IMG/VR virus record: IMGVR_UViG_3300049491_000401
Coordinates: 1 to 50,753 of that record
Strand: one strand, 5' to 3'
Length of the DNA stretch: 50,753 bases
Source: a virus
The notes beneath the pieces were generated by a model. That model made no database searches. It saw only the letters and a list, made by a program, of their open reading frames with translations, and was not told where the DNA came from. Position 1 is the first letter of the stretch. The number at the start of each line of letters is the position of its first letter. The translations under genes were made by a program, and so were the position numbers. Positions 31,300 through 40,100 of the stretch are shown piece by piece.

Positions 31300-31830
31300 A
31301 TGATGGCCGCAGCAGTACTTTCGGCGGGGGCGACGATGATCGGCGCCGTGTCGCAGTCGAATGCTATGAAAGCGCAGGCAAGAACCGACCAGCAACGCGC
31401 TGAGATCGAGTCGCAATGGGCCGAGCGTCGAGCGTTGGAAGAGCGGGCGGCAGGCCAGCGCGCTGGCGGCGAAGAGATGCGCAAGGCACACTTGGCGCAG
31501 GGACGGCTGACGACCCTGGCAGCGGCCTCGGGCGGTACGGCTACAGACCCCGGCGTGCTCGATACGTTGGGTGATATCGAGCAAGAGGGCCAATACAACG
31601 CCCGCACGGCCGAGGCGGGCCATCAGCAGAAGGCGGCTGGCATTCAGTACCAGTCCAACCTCGACCGGTGGACGACAGACGCCAATGCCAGAATCAAGCA
31701 ATCAAGCGCTAGGTCCACTCTGATCGGAGGCATCATGGGAGCCGCAGGGCAGGTGGCCAGTGGCTACGCCAAGACCCCCATGGGGTCTCGCTATGGCACT
31801 GATCCTTCACCTTCCTATCGGTACGGGTGA
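31300..31830 (+). CDS. Internal virion protein (T7 gp14-like)
   Basis: 176 residues. A hydrophobic N-terminus (MAAAVLSAGATMIGAVSQSNA) precedes a long charged helix (QQRAEIESQWAERRALEERAAGQRAGGEEMRKAHLAQG) and a Gly/Ala-rich tail with IGGIMGAAGQVASGYA. This is the usual build of the small inner-core protein that is ejected first and lines the outer-membrane pore. Confidence 0.75.
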   Translation: MMAAAVLSAGATMIGAVSQSNAMKAQARTDQQRAEIESQWAERRALEERAAGQRAGGEEMRKAHLAQGRLTTLAAASGGTATDPGVLDTLGDIEQEGQYNARTAEAGHQQKAAGIQYQSNLDRWTTDANARIKQSSARSTLIGGIMGAAGQVASGYAKTPMGSRYGTDPSPSYRYG

Positions 31831-32384
31831 TCATGGACCCCTTCTCCCAAATCGATGATGTCTCTGGCCTCTCACATCGTCTTGAGGGTCTGGTCCGGGA
31901 AATGTCTCTCAAGACCCGGCCGACCCTGGAGCATGTCTATGCGCTCTTGGCTTACGCCCAACAGCCCGGCGTGCGCGAGAAGTTTGATGCACGGTTCGGC
32001 TTGGGGTCGGCGGACGCGATCCTTGCCAAGGCGGCACAAGCGGACGCCGTGACCTCGCTCAAGCAAGCGGTGGATGTGCTCAACGCCCAGGTTGCCGAGC
32101 TGCCCGCTCTCTCGGGCCGCCTGGACGCCCTGGCAGAAGCGATTCAATCCGTTCGGGAGCCGGATCTATCCCCGCTGCTAGAACGCCTGGACGACGTATC
32201 CAGGGCTGTCCGGGAAGGGGCTGAGACGCCCGAGGCGGATGAGGGCGACGACGACAGCGCCACGGCTCAGGCGTTGGCCGGGCTCACGGCAGCGGTCAAC
32301 GAGATGGTCCGGCTGCAAAAGGCAAAGAAGACCGTCCTTCGTGACATGAACGACAACGTCATTGGATTGAAGATCGAGGATTGA
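31827..32384 (+). CDS. Coiled-coil structural-module protein
   Basis: 185 residues. GTG 31827 overlaps the previous stop; ATG 31833 in the same frame is equally likely. Heptad-rich helices (SLKQAVDVLNAQVAELPALSGRLDALAEAIQSV) and an acidic stretch (EADEGDDDS) are followed by VLRDMNDNVIGLKIED. Likely a virion or assembly protein; not recognised. Confidence 0.6.
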   Translation: MIMDPFSQIDDVSGLSHRLEGLVREMSLKTRPTLEHVYALLAYAQQPGVREKFDARFGLGSADAILAKAAQADAVTSLKQAVDVLNAQVAELPALSGRLDALAEAIQSVREPDLSPLLERLDDVSRAVREGAETPEADEGDDDSATAQALAGLTAAVNEMVRLQKAKKTVLRDMNDNVIGLKIED

Positions 32385-32385
32385 T

Positions 32386-32763
32386 ATGGCCGTCAACTAC
32401 AGAACTTCACTCAAGACCACGCGCATGACATCCGTTCGCGACGACATCGACAGCGGCGCTGGTGCTGGAACATTGGAAGTCTGCACGGCGGCCTTCGCAT
32501 CGGTGCTGATCACGTTTACGCTGTCCGATCCAAGCGGGACAATTGCCTCTGATGTCCTGACGCTCTCAGGCATGCCAAAGGCCGCCAACGCCGCAGCAAC
32601 CGGCACCGCAGCCGTGGCGCGCATCAAGGAGAGCGGGGGAGCTGTCGTCGTGAACAACCTGACGGTGGGCACTTCTGGGACTGACATCATCATCAGCTCA
32701 ACGTCGATCACGTCTGGCAATCCATACAATCTGAATTCCGGCACCATCACACACGCGGCATAG
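32386..32763 (+). CDS. Beta-rich structural protein
   Basis: 125 residues, starting MAVNYRTSLKTTRMTSVRDDID, with many Thr, Ser, Gly and Ala and alternating hydrophobics in the rest. I have seen the start in structural regions of alphaproteobacterial phages. Probably a small tail or fibre protein. Confidence 0.55.
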   Translation: MAVNYRTSLKTTRMTSVRDDIDSGAGAGTLEVCTAAFASVLITFTLSDPSGTIASDVLTLSGMPKAANAAATGTAAVARIKESGGAVVVNNLTVGTSGTDIIISSTSITSGNPYNLNSGTITHAA

Positions 32764-32777
32764 GGTATTTCCACTTC

Positions 32778-33575
32778 ATGGCTATTTCCACCTGGGACGG
32801 GTTCATTGCCTCCGCTAAACAGCCGATCAGCCTCACGAAGACGGCGTCACGCACGGCGGTGGCTGCTTCGTGGTTTTCCGTCTTCGACATCGCCGGCAAC
32901 CCAGGCGCTGGCGTACTCGCAGGAACGTCGACAACCACGGGCGTTGTGCCGACAGATGCCACTGCGGGATGCCCAACCATCAATGCATTCGGTGGTGGCG
33001 CAACGGGATACTTGGCGCAGGTGGAATTCGGTAGTTCGGTGGCGTGTCGCATAAAGATCTTCGATCTTCTTTGGAAGGGCGGCGCCTACGCCTTCAACGC
33101 CTCGACAACGGGCCAGACGCCCGCGAGTTTCTCTAGCCGGGTTCTGGGTGGTACAGATTTCTCAGACACCCAACTCTGGTACGAGCAGGTGACAGCCGGA
33201 ACGGGCGTTCAAAACGTCGCCGTGACCTATACCAATCAATCTGGGACAGCGGGCCGCACAACGGGCACGGTCGCCGCTCCAGCGGCCATGATCCTCGGAC
33301 GCATGATGCAGCTTCCATTGCAGTCGGGCGACACGGGATTGCAAGGAGTAACGGGCGTTGTCGGCACGGTCGCCACCGTAGGCACATTCAATATTCTCGT
33401 AATGCGCTCGCTTTGGTCTGGCCGCTGCAAAATCGCTAACGACGGAGATATTCACGATCTCGCAAAAACGGGCATGCCGGAGCTTTACGCCGACAGCGCG
33501 CTTGTACAAATCATCGCGCCAGACTCAACGGCAACTGGCGTCCCCGATATCGAGCTGGTGATTGCCAATGCGTAG
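32778..33575 (+). CDS. Beta-rich structural (tail) protein
   Basis: 265 residues starting MAISTWDGFIASAKQPISLTKT. Gly/Thr/Ala-rich, mostly beta, with WFSVFDIAGNPGAGVLAG and QLWYEQVTAGTGVQNV. It resembles a recurring structural protein of podo- and siphoviruses of Rhizobiales. It overlaps the next gene by 8 bases. Confidence 0.6.
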   Translation: MAISTWDGFIASAKQPISLTKTASRTAVAASWFSVFDIAGNPGAGVLAGTSTTTGVVPTDATAGCPTINAFGGGATGYLAQVEFGSSVACRIKIFDLLWKGGAYAFNASTTGQTPASFSSRVLGGTDFSDTQLWYEQVTAGTGVQNVAVTYTNQSGTAGRTTGTVAAPAAMILGRMMQLPLQSGDTGLQGVTGVVGTVATVGTFNILVMRSLWSGRCKIANDGDIHDLAKTGMPELYADSALVQIIAPDSTATGVPDIELVIANA

Positions 33576-34113
33576 TCCGCTCATCTTGAAGCGTCCAGGT
33601 GCTGGACGCTTCGGCGGCTACACCTACCTTGCCAAATCGGGCGCCTCGCAGGCAATCGCCGACGATATCATTTTTGAAACTGTCAGCTCTGGCGTTGATC
33701 TATCACTGACCGCCTCCGAAGAAAGCGACACTCTCTCGGCGGCCATCCAAGAGGGTATGATACTTTCCGCGTCTGAGGGGGCGGACTCCGCTGCACTAAG
33801 TGTGCAAGAGGGGTTTCGTCTTGCTGCGAGTGAAGGCGCTGATACCGCCGCCCTCAGCGTTTCGGTTGTCGCCGTAGGTCTGGCACTTGCTGCGTCCGAG
33901 GCAGCAGACATTGCTTCTCTCACCTTGGGCGGCGGCGCCAATCTCACCTTGGTAGCAACCGAGGCGGCGGATGCTGTTTCCATTGTGCTCCAGGCTCCCG
34001 CGACGCTCGAGGAACCCAATGGCGCCTTCGTCAGTCATGATGCCTTCCTGCGCCGCCGCAAGAAACGCCGTAACGAGGACGCCATCGCCCTCCTGCTCAT
34101 GGATGCCGCCTAA
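33568..34113 (+). CDS. Repeat-containing structural protein
   Basis: 181 residues from ATG 33568 (a TTG at 33562 is less likely). Residues about 48-145 hold five imperfect 20-residue repeats of the type LxLxASExADxAxLxxxxG, for example LTASEESDTLSAA, LSASEGADSAALS, LAASEGADTAALS, LAASEAADIASLT and LVATEAADAVSIV. The last 35 residues are basic. The repeats look like a stacked beta structure in a fibre or adhesin. Overlaps the next start by one base. Confidence 0.6.
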   Translation: MRSPLILKRPGAGRFGGYTYLAKSGASQAIADDIIFETVSSGVDLSLTASEESDTLSAAIQEGMILSASEGADSAALSVQEGFRLAASEGADTAALSVSVVAVGLALAASEAADIASLTLGGGANLTLVATEAADAVSIVLQAPATLEEPNGAFVSHDAFLRRRKKRRNEDAIALLLMDAA

Positions 34114-36857
34114 TGGCTCGACTGCCCCAAGCCACAGATCTGCAGCGCCAGCCGGCGCCGGCGAGCTCACCGGGCATCCGGGTGGGGCAGATCGACTATG
34201 GGCTGGAGTCGCGCAACAAGAGCGGCGGCATCGCTGGCGGCCTGCAATCGATTGCCGGCGGGCTCGAGGCGATCGGTAAACAGCAAGAAGAAATCGACGA
34301 CTACGACACGCGCAAGAAGCTGCTCGATTTCAAGCTCGAAACCGAGATGGCTCTGGAAGAACACAAGCGGAGCATGCCCGTTGGTGGGGATGGGTTCGCC
34401 GCTTCCTGGGAACAGGAGGCCACGCGCCGGTCGAATGCGTTTTTCGGCAAGAACGGCGCCAATATTTCTCCCATGCAGCGTCAAAAAGTCGATCTAGCGC
34501 TGGTGCAGCACAACACGATACTTTCCGAGCGTGCGCAGCGCTCAGAGATGGCCGAACGTGACAGGCGGGAGATCGAAGGGCTCGAAGAGACCCTTGGCAA
34601 GACCCGATCGTTTGTCGAGGCCGATCCCAAGCGCCAAGAGGAAATGCGCGCTGAGGGCCGCAAGCTGATCGAGAGTAGCCGCATTCCTCCGGCCGACCGG
34701 CTACGGCTTGCCCATAAATACGACAAGGAAATAGATAAGACCTCGGCTGTCACGCGGCTGATGATGGCCAGGACGGCCGAAGATTACGCGACCCTGAAGG
34801 AGGATCTCGCGCCTGATATCGCGGAAAAGCGGGCAGCCAGCGGAATCGGGCCTGGCCCCTACTTCAATGCCGAGATCAATGGTGTGATCGAAGGGGCTGC
34901 CGCCAAGCATGGCGTCGATCCCGCGATGCTGCGCACGTTCGCCAAGATCGAAAGCGGCGGCAATCCCAAGAACACCACCGGCAGCTACAAGGGTCTGTTC
35001 CAACTCTCCGAAGGTGAGTTCCGCAAGCACGGCGGGAATGGAGATATCTACGATCCGCAGGCCAATGCCGAGGCTGCTGCCCGCAAACTCAAGTCCGAGT
35101 CGGACGCATTCGCTATGCGCACGGGGCGGCAGCCGTCGGCCGCCGAACTCTACATGGTCCATCAGCAAGGCGAGGGCGGTTCGGCCGCGCATGCCGCCAA
35201 CCCCGACGCTCCCGCATGGCAGAACATGGCCTCGACTGGCGAGGGCCGCCAGAAAGGCGAGACGTGGGCCAAGAAGGCGATCTGGGGGAATATCCCCGAT
35301 GCCGACAAGAAGACATTCGGCTCTGTCGAGAACGTCACCAGCAAGGACTTTCTGGCTCTATGGGAACGCAAGGTTGCGAATCTCAGCGGGGCGCGGCCAG
35401 GGGCGCCAGCACCCGAAGACGGCGCGGGCGAAGGCTACGCCGGACCCTATGCCAAGCTGAACATCACCGAGCGCAAGGCGCTCTGGCAGCAAGCCGAGGT
35501 CCAGCAACGCAAGATGAGCGAGGGGCTGCTCACAGAAATCAAGGAATACTCGGGCAATGCCGCGATCGGCAAGCTCCCGCCCGATGAGGTCGTGAAGGAT
35601 CTCGGCGACCGGGTGAAGGCGACGGGAGACCCGCGTGTGGCGGCAGCCTATCACTCGACGCTTGGCTTGGCCGACATGACGCGCACCTTGCAAAACGCCC
35701 CACCGATCGCCGTCGAAAACCTCGCCAAGCAGATCGAAACCCAGCTTGGCGACACAGCCATGCCAGAGGAACAAAAGCGCCTGGAGCACGTCAAGAAGCT
35801 CGCGGAGACCATGCGCAAGCAGACCAATGAAGACCCGATGACATGGGCGCATCAACGGCGCGTGATGGTGCCCGTCGGCGAACCCGGCAGCGAGGGGGCG
35901 GCGTTCCAGGAGCCCATCGTCCTCGACCGGCTCGATATGATGGCGCCGGATGCCGACATCACGCTCGCCCGACGCGCCCATCAAGCCAGGCGCGTGGGTG
36001 AGTTTTACGGGCAAGAGCCGAAGTTCTTCACGAAAATCGAGAGGGACGCGCTCGGTGACGTAATGCGCAAAGGCGGCGGGCCGATGCTCGACGTTCTCGG
36101 CAAGATGCATAAGGCCTTCGGCAACGACATGGTTTTGGCCATGAAGGAGATCAGCAAGAACGCGCCGGAAGTGGCGATCATGGGCAAGCTGATGGCTGAA
36201 GGGGGTGACCCCAAGCTGCTCGAAGACGCTGCCAAGAGTCTCAAACTGCGCCAGGAACTTGGCGACAAATTCATTTCCAGCGTCGACAAGAAGCAGGCTG
36301 AGCCTGACGTGCAAGCGCTGAATGGAGTGCTGGCCAAGACTCCGGGGATCATCGACCCCATTCGCCGGGCGACCGACGCCGTCTATGAATACCGGCACCG
36401 GTATCTCGGTAAGGATAAGTTCGATCCTGACCTCTACAAGAAGATCATGGGGGAGGTGATGGGAGAAGTCTCCGGGCCAGATGGCACGAAGTATGGCGGC
36501 GTCGGGAAGCAAGGCGCGGGCTGGTTCGATGGCAAATGGTCGAGCAATGTGCTGGTGCCGCCGGGTGTCCGGCAGGACGGCTTCGACGACATGGTGTCCT
36601 TGGTTACGGACAAGGATTTGCAGACGAGCAAGCCCTATCACGTCACCGGAAAACCATTGACGGCGGGCGAAGTGAGGCGCGCGACTTGGATCAGTGTCGG
36701 CTCAGGGCGGTACGTCCTGCAAACGGGGGCCGAGGCGAATGGCGAGCCAAATTTTGCGCTCGATCCACAAGATCCGAAGCGGCCATTTATTCTCGACGTT
36801 CGCCCGCTTTTGGGGGAGTTCCGGAAGCGGAAGCCAGAGCTTTTCGCTAATCCTTGA
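34113..36857 (+). CDS. Internal virion protein with lytic transglycosylase (SLT) domain
   Basis: 914 residues. After a helical N-terminal region, the SLT domain runs from about residue 260 to 370: HGVDPAMLRTFAKIESGGNP with the catalytic Glu280, YKGLFQLSEGEF, and YMVHQQGEGG. The rest is helical. By analogy with T7 gp16, this core protein cuts the peptidoglycan during DNA ejection. Confidence 0.85.
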   Translation: MARLPQATDLQRQPAPASSPGIRVGQIDYGLESRNKSGGIAGGLQSIAGGLEAIGKQQEEIDDYDTRKKLLDFKLETEMALEEHKRSMPVGGDGFAASWEQEATRRSNAFFGKNGANISPMQRQKVDLALVQHNTILSERAQRSEMAERDRREIEGLEETLGKTRSFVEADPKRQEEMRAEGRKLIESSRIPPADRLRLAHKYDKEIDKTSAVTRLMMARTAEDYATLKEDLAPDIAEKRAASGIGPGPYFNAEINGVIEGAAAKHGVDPAMLRTFAKIESGGNPKNTTGSYKGLFQLSEGEFRKHGGNGDIYDPQANAEAAARKLKSESDAFAMRTGRQPSAAELYMVHQQGEGGSAAHAANPDAPAWQNMASTGEGRQKGETWAKKAIWGNIPDADKKTFGSVENVTSKDFLALWERKVANLSGARPGAPAPEDGAGEGYAGPYAKLNITERKALWQQAEVQQRKMSEGLLTEIKEYSGNAAIGKLPPDEVVKDLGDRVKATGDPRVAAAYHSTLGLADMTRTLQNAPPIAVENLAKQIETQLGDTAMPEEQKRLEHVKKLAETMRKQTNEDPMTWAHQRRVMVPVGEPGSEGAAFQEPIVLDRLDMMAPDADITLARRAHQARRVGEFYGQEPKFFTKIERDALGDVMRKGGGPMLDVLGKMHKAFGNDMVLAMKEISKNAPEVAIMGKLMAEGGDPKLLEDAAKSLKLRQELGDKFISSVDKKQAEPDVQALNGVLAKTPGIIDPIRRATDAVYEYRHRYLGKDKFDPDLYKKIMGEVMGEVSGPDGTKYGGVGKQGAGWFDGKWSSNVLVPPGVRQDGFDDMVSLVTDKDLQTSKPYHVTGKPLTAGEVRRATWISVGSGRYVLQTGAEANGEPNFALDPQDPKRPFILDVRPLLGEFRKRKPELFANP

Positions 36858-36859
36858 TC

Positions 36860-37174
36860 TTAGTCGAGCATCAGCACCTCGGAGCCCTTTGGGGCTCCGT
36901 AGGTTCCTTGGGGGCCAGCAGCATAGCCGCGCGTTCCCATGCACGAAGTAAAGAGACGAGCATTGACGATCGTTGCACCATAGGCGACGCCGCCATTGCG
37001 ATCCGAATATGCCTGGGATCTGTGTTGCTGAGAGCGCTCTATGCACTCAAATCTGTCCTTCAGGAATGTCTCTTGGGTGCCACCCGCTTTAGAATACCGC
37101 AACGGCGGCAGTTGCTGCGTCGTCGAGCAAGCGCCAATTACGCAGCACAACGATAGGACCGATAAAAAGCGCAT
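36860..37174 (-). CDS. Secreted lipoprotein, inverted within the late operon
   Basis: 104 residues on the opposite strand to about 30 kb of virion genes. GGAGGG precedes ATG 37174. The signal peptide RFLSVLSLCCVIGAC ends in a lipobox with Cys16; Ser at +2 favours the outer membrane by E. coli rules. The mature protein has two further Cys (FECIERS, LFTSCMGTRGY), a common pattern of small phage and bacterial outer-membrane lipoproteins. As an independently read cargo gene it may block superinfection or change the lysogen envelope. An 8-bp IR (36881-36900) lies near its 3' end. Confidence 0.78.
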   Translation of the reverse strand: MRFLSVLSLCCVIGACSTTQQLPPLRYSKAGGTQETFLKDRFECIERSQQHRSQAYSDRNGGVAYGATIVNARLFTSCMGTRGYAAGPQGTYGAPKGSEVLMLD

Positions 37175-37194
37175 CGGCTCTCCCTCCGAAACGG

Positions 37195-40100
37195 ATGCAG
37201 GATTTCATGGAAGAAATTGAATTCGGCTCCTGGAAACCGTCGCGCGGTGCCCCAGCCACATTGGACGAAGTCTACAGCGCCTCGCTCGATGCGCAACGCA
37301 AGTATCAGAACGTCAATTCGTACACCCGCAATTTGATGGATGCCTACGATCGAGTCAATGACGAGATCAAAAAGACTGTCGGCGCGGATCTCATCAATCC
37401 CTTTAATCGATACCGGGCCTATCCAGGGGATGCGATGGGTGGCGCGCCACCCTCTGTTTATGACGCCGAGAAGGCAACGCCCGACCCGATCAAGAGCTGG
37501 GAATCAGATCTCGATGCGCTCGCCGAGAAACATCCGGGCGTCGTCGATTGGGGGGGGCTGAAAGCACGGCCATTGAACGAAGTCGGGCGCGTCATGAAGG
37601 CGTCCGAAGAAAAAAACTCCGACGTGATGCAGCGGCGCGGTTTTGTAGACGGCAAGGATATCCCTGGACTAGGCCGCGTGCCGCTCGTGCGTGATGTTGC
37701 AAGCGGCGTCGTCAACATCGCCAAAGATCCAGCGGGGATGGCCTACAGCGTACTCGGCTCGCTTCGTGGTGCCTTGGAGAGCCCTGCTGATATCATTGCC
37801 AACCTCGGCGGACTCAATGGCATGGCGACGAAGTCGCTCGTCAAGAATGCTGTTAGAAACGGGTTGTCGAATGCGGGGATACAGGCAGTCCTAGAACCTG
37901 TCGTGCAGGCCAACCGGGCTGCTGGCGGATTGGAATACGGGTGGGAAAAAGCGTTCGAGGATCTTGCGGGTGCCTTCGGAACCGGCGCTGCTCTTGACCT
38001 CGCTATGCGCCCCGCCGGCCGCGCCGCGATCCGCCGTTTCGGCAATGATACGCCCGACGGCACGTTCTCGCGCAATGTGCCACGCGGTGGTGTTTTCACC
38101 GACGCGCCGGAACAGCTCCATCTCCCGCCCAAGCCCGTTGTCCGTCCCGACATTTCCGAAGCTGTGCTTGAGAAGGCCCGCGCTGGCAACCTCGAGGCCC
38201 TCAAGGAAGTCGCGGTCAAGGCGGGCATTGCCGATCATCCCAGCGTCAAGGGCGCGCTCGATCATGCCGAATTGGGCGGCAAGGTCGATGAAGCCGCCAT
38301 GGCAAAGTTCAAAGAACTCGGTGTCGATGACGGCGAAGGGTTTCGCACGATTGCGGAGGTGATCAAGAACCCCGACCGCTACATTCGAGAGCCGAGCCCT
38401 GTACGTGCCGCCTCTGCGGCACTTGCGCCGCAAGAGGCCGTTGCCCTGGTAACGGAGAATGCCCCACAGGTGCAAGCCTTGCTGGCTGGCCTGGAACCCC
38501 GCATCGCGCGGGCCGTTGGCCATGCCCTGGAAGCGGGCCTGCCTCAGATCCTACCCCTCGTGCGTGAAGCCGTGGCGGGCCTCAAGGCGGGCGCCACCGA
38601 TGCCGTGCCCTCGTTTACAGCCAAGCTCGGCGAGGTCGAGCGTTTCGTCGACGTGGCGACGATCCATGGCAGTCACAATCTATTCGAGGCCGCCGACGCT
38701 CTCCGCCGGTCGCCGGATGCCGTCGATAGCAATGTTCCCCTGACAACCGACTTCATGCACGGGGCGCGTGCGCTCTCCACGCTCGATGCCGATGCCTACG
38801 CGATCATTCGCTCGGGGGAGATGTCCCCCGCGATCGGTGCCGAAGTCGCCAACACCGTACCTCCAGCACAACAGGCCCGTGTGCTCAATGATTTGCGCAA
38901 AGCGGGAGCTGAGACAGTCGCCGACGCGCGGGAGTTGATCGACACGCTCGTGACGCGGGAACGCGGCGATGAGATGCCACTGCATGCCGGCGCCAAGATC
39001 AGCGACCCCGCCGGCCCGGAAGCCAAGGCACAAACCGAACGTCTCGCCGAAGAGCACGCCGATGCCATCAAGGAGGCCGAAGCCCCACTGAAAGAGCGCG
39101 ACAAGCTCGAAAGCGAAGTCGAGACGATCCGCGGCGAGATTGCCAAGCTCGAAGAGAAGACCGCAATCGGGGCGGAGAAGAAGTCAGACGCGACCAAGCA
39201 GGCGGATGCAGGCGAATTTGATCCGTTCCGCGCGATCGACCCCGAGACAACAGCCAAGCCCGGCGACGGCCCGACAGCAAAAGAATTCGGAGAACTCGCA
39301 GCCAAGCGAGGGGACTTGCGCGATGCGCAAGCGCGGCTGGCGAATGCCAATGACGCGATCTTCCCGCCGTCGCCCGATGACATCCTGTTCCGCCACATCA
39401 TGGAGCACGCGGGCCTTCAGCGCGTCAAAGACCTGCGCTCAGCGATCGATGATGCCTTGCGGCTGGCCACCCAGATTTTGCCGGAGGGGACACGCGTCCA
39501 GGTCACGCCGGAACGCATGATCGATCCCGTCAGCGGCCACATGCTGGATGCCCTGTCCGACGTGGCGACGGGCGATATCGCGCTTGCAACCTATGCCGTC
39601 AATCCTGCGGCACGGATTGCCCACGAAGGGTTGCACACCCTTGTCACGCGCGGGCTGGTGTCGCCTCAAGAGATCAATCTGCTCGCCGATGCCGCGCGCA
39701 CGGCGAAGGTGTTCCCGGAAGATGTAGAAGCCAAGTATCGCACAGCCTATGAGGGCCGGCCAGAAGTCGATCGCCTGATCGAGGAAGAGGCCGCTGCTCA
39801 CTATATCGAAGCCCGGATCAAAAGGGGCGAACCTGCCCCGCAATCAATCGTCGACCGCGTACATGCTCTGATCAAGCGGGTTCGCAATGCGCTCGACGGA
39901 TATGGGTTTAAAACGGCTGAGGACGTGCGTGACGCGATCTTGCGTGGAGACGTCGCCAAGCGTGAGGCTAATGACGCGTGGGGGCGCACACAACGTGAGT
40001 CGACGGACAAAGGTCCAATGTTCGCTCTGCGCGACACGGACTCCCTCGGCTACTACTCCAAAGCTCTTGAAGCCGCTCGCTCTCTGAAGCAGTCCAAAGG

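Noticed and set aside
35358-36641. 427-codon minus-strand ORF opposite the SLT virion protein
   Set aside because: It lies wholly antisense to a gene with a recognised domain; its openness comes from GC-rich codon bias of the plus strand.
36881-36900. 8-bp inverted repeat as a terminator of the lipoprotein gene
   Set aside because: It is inside the coding sequence near the 3' end and has no U-tract on either strand.
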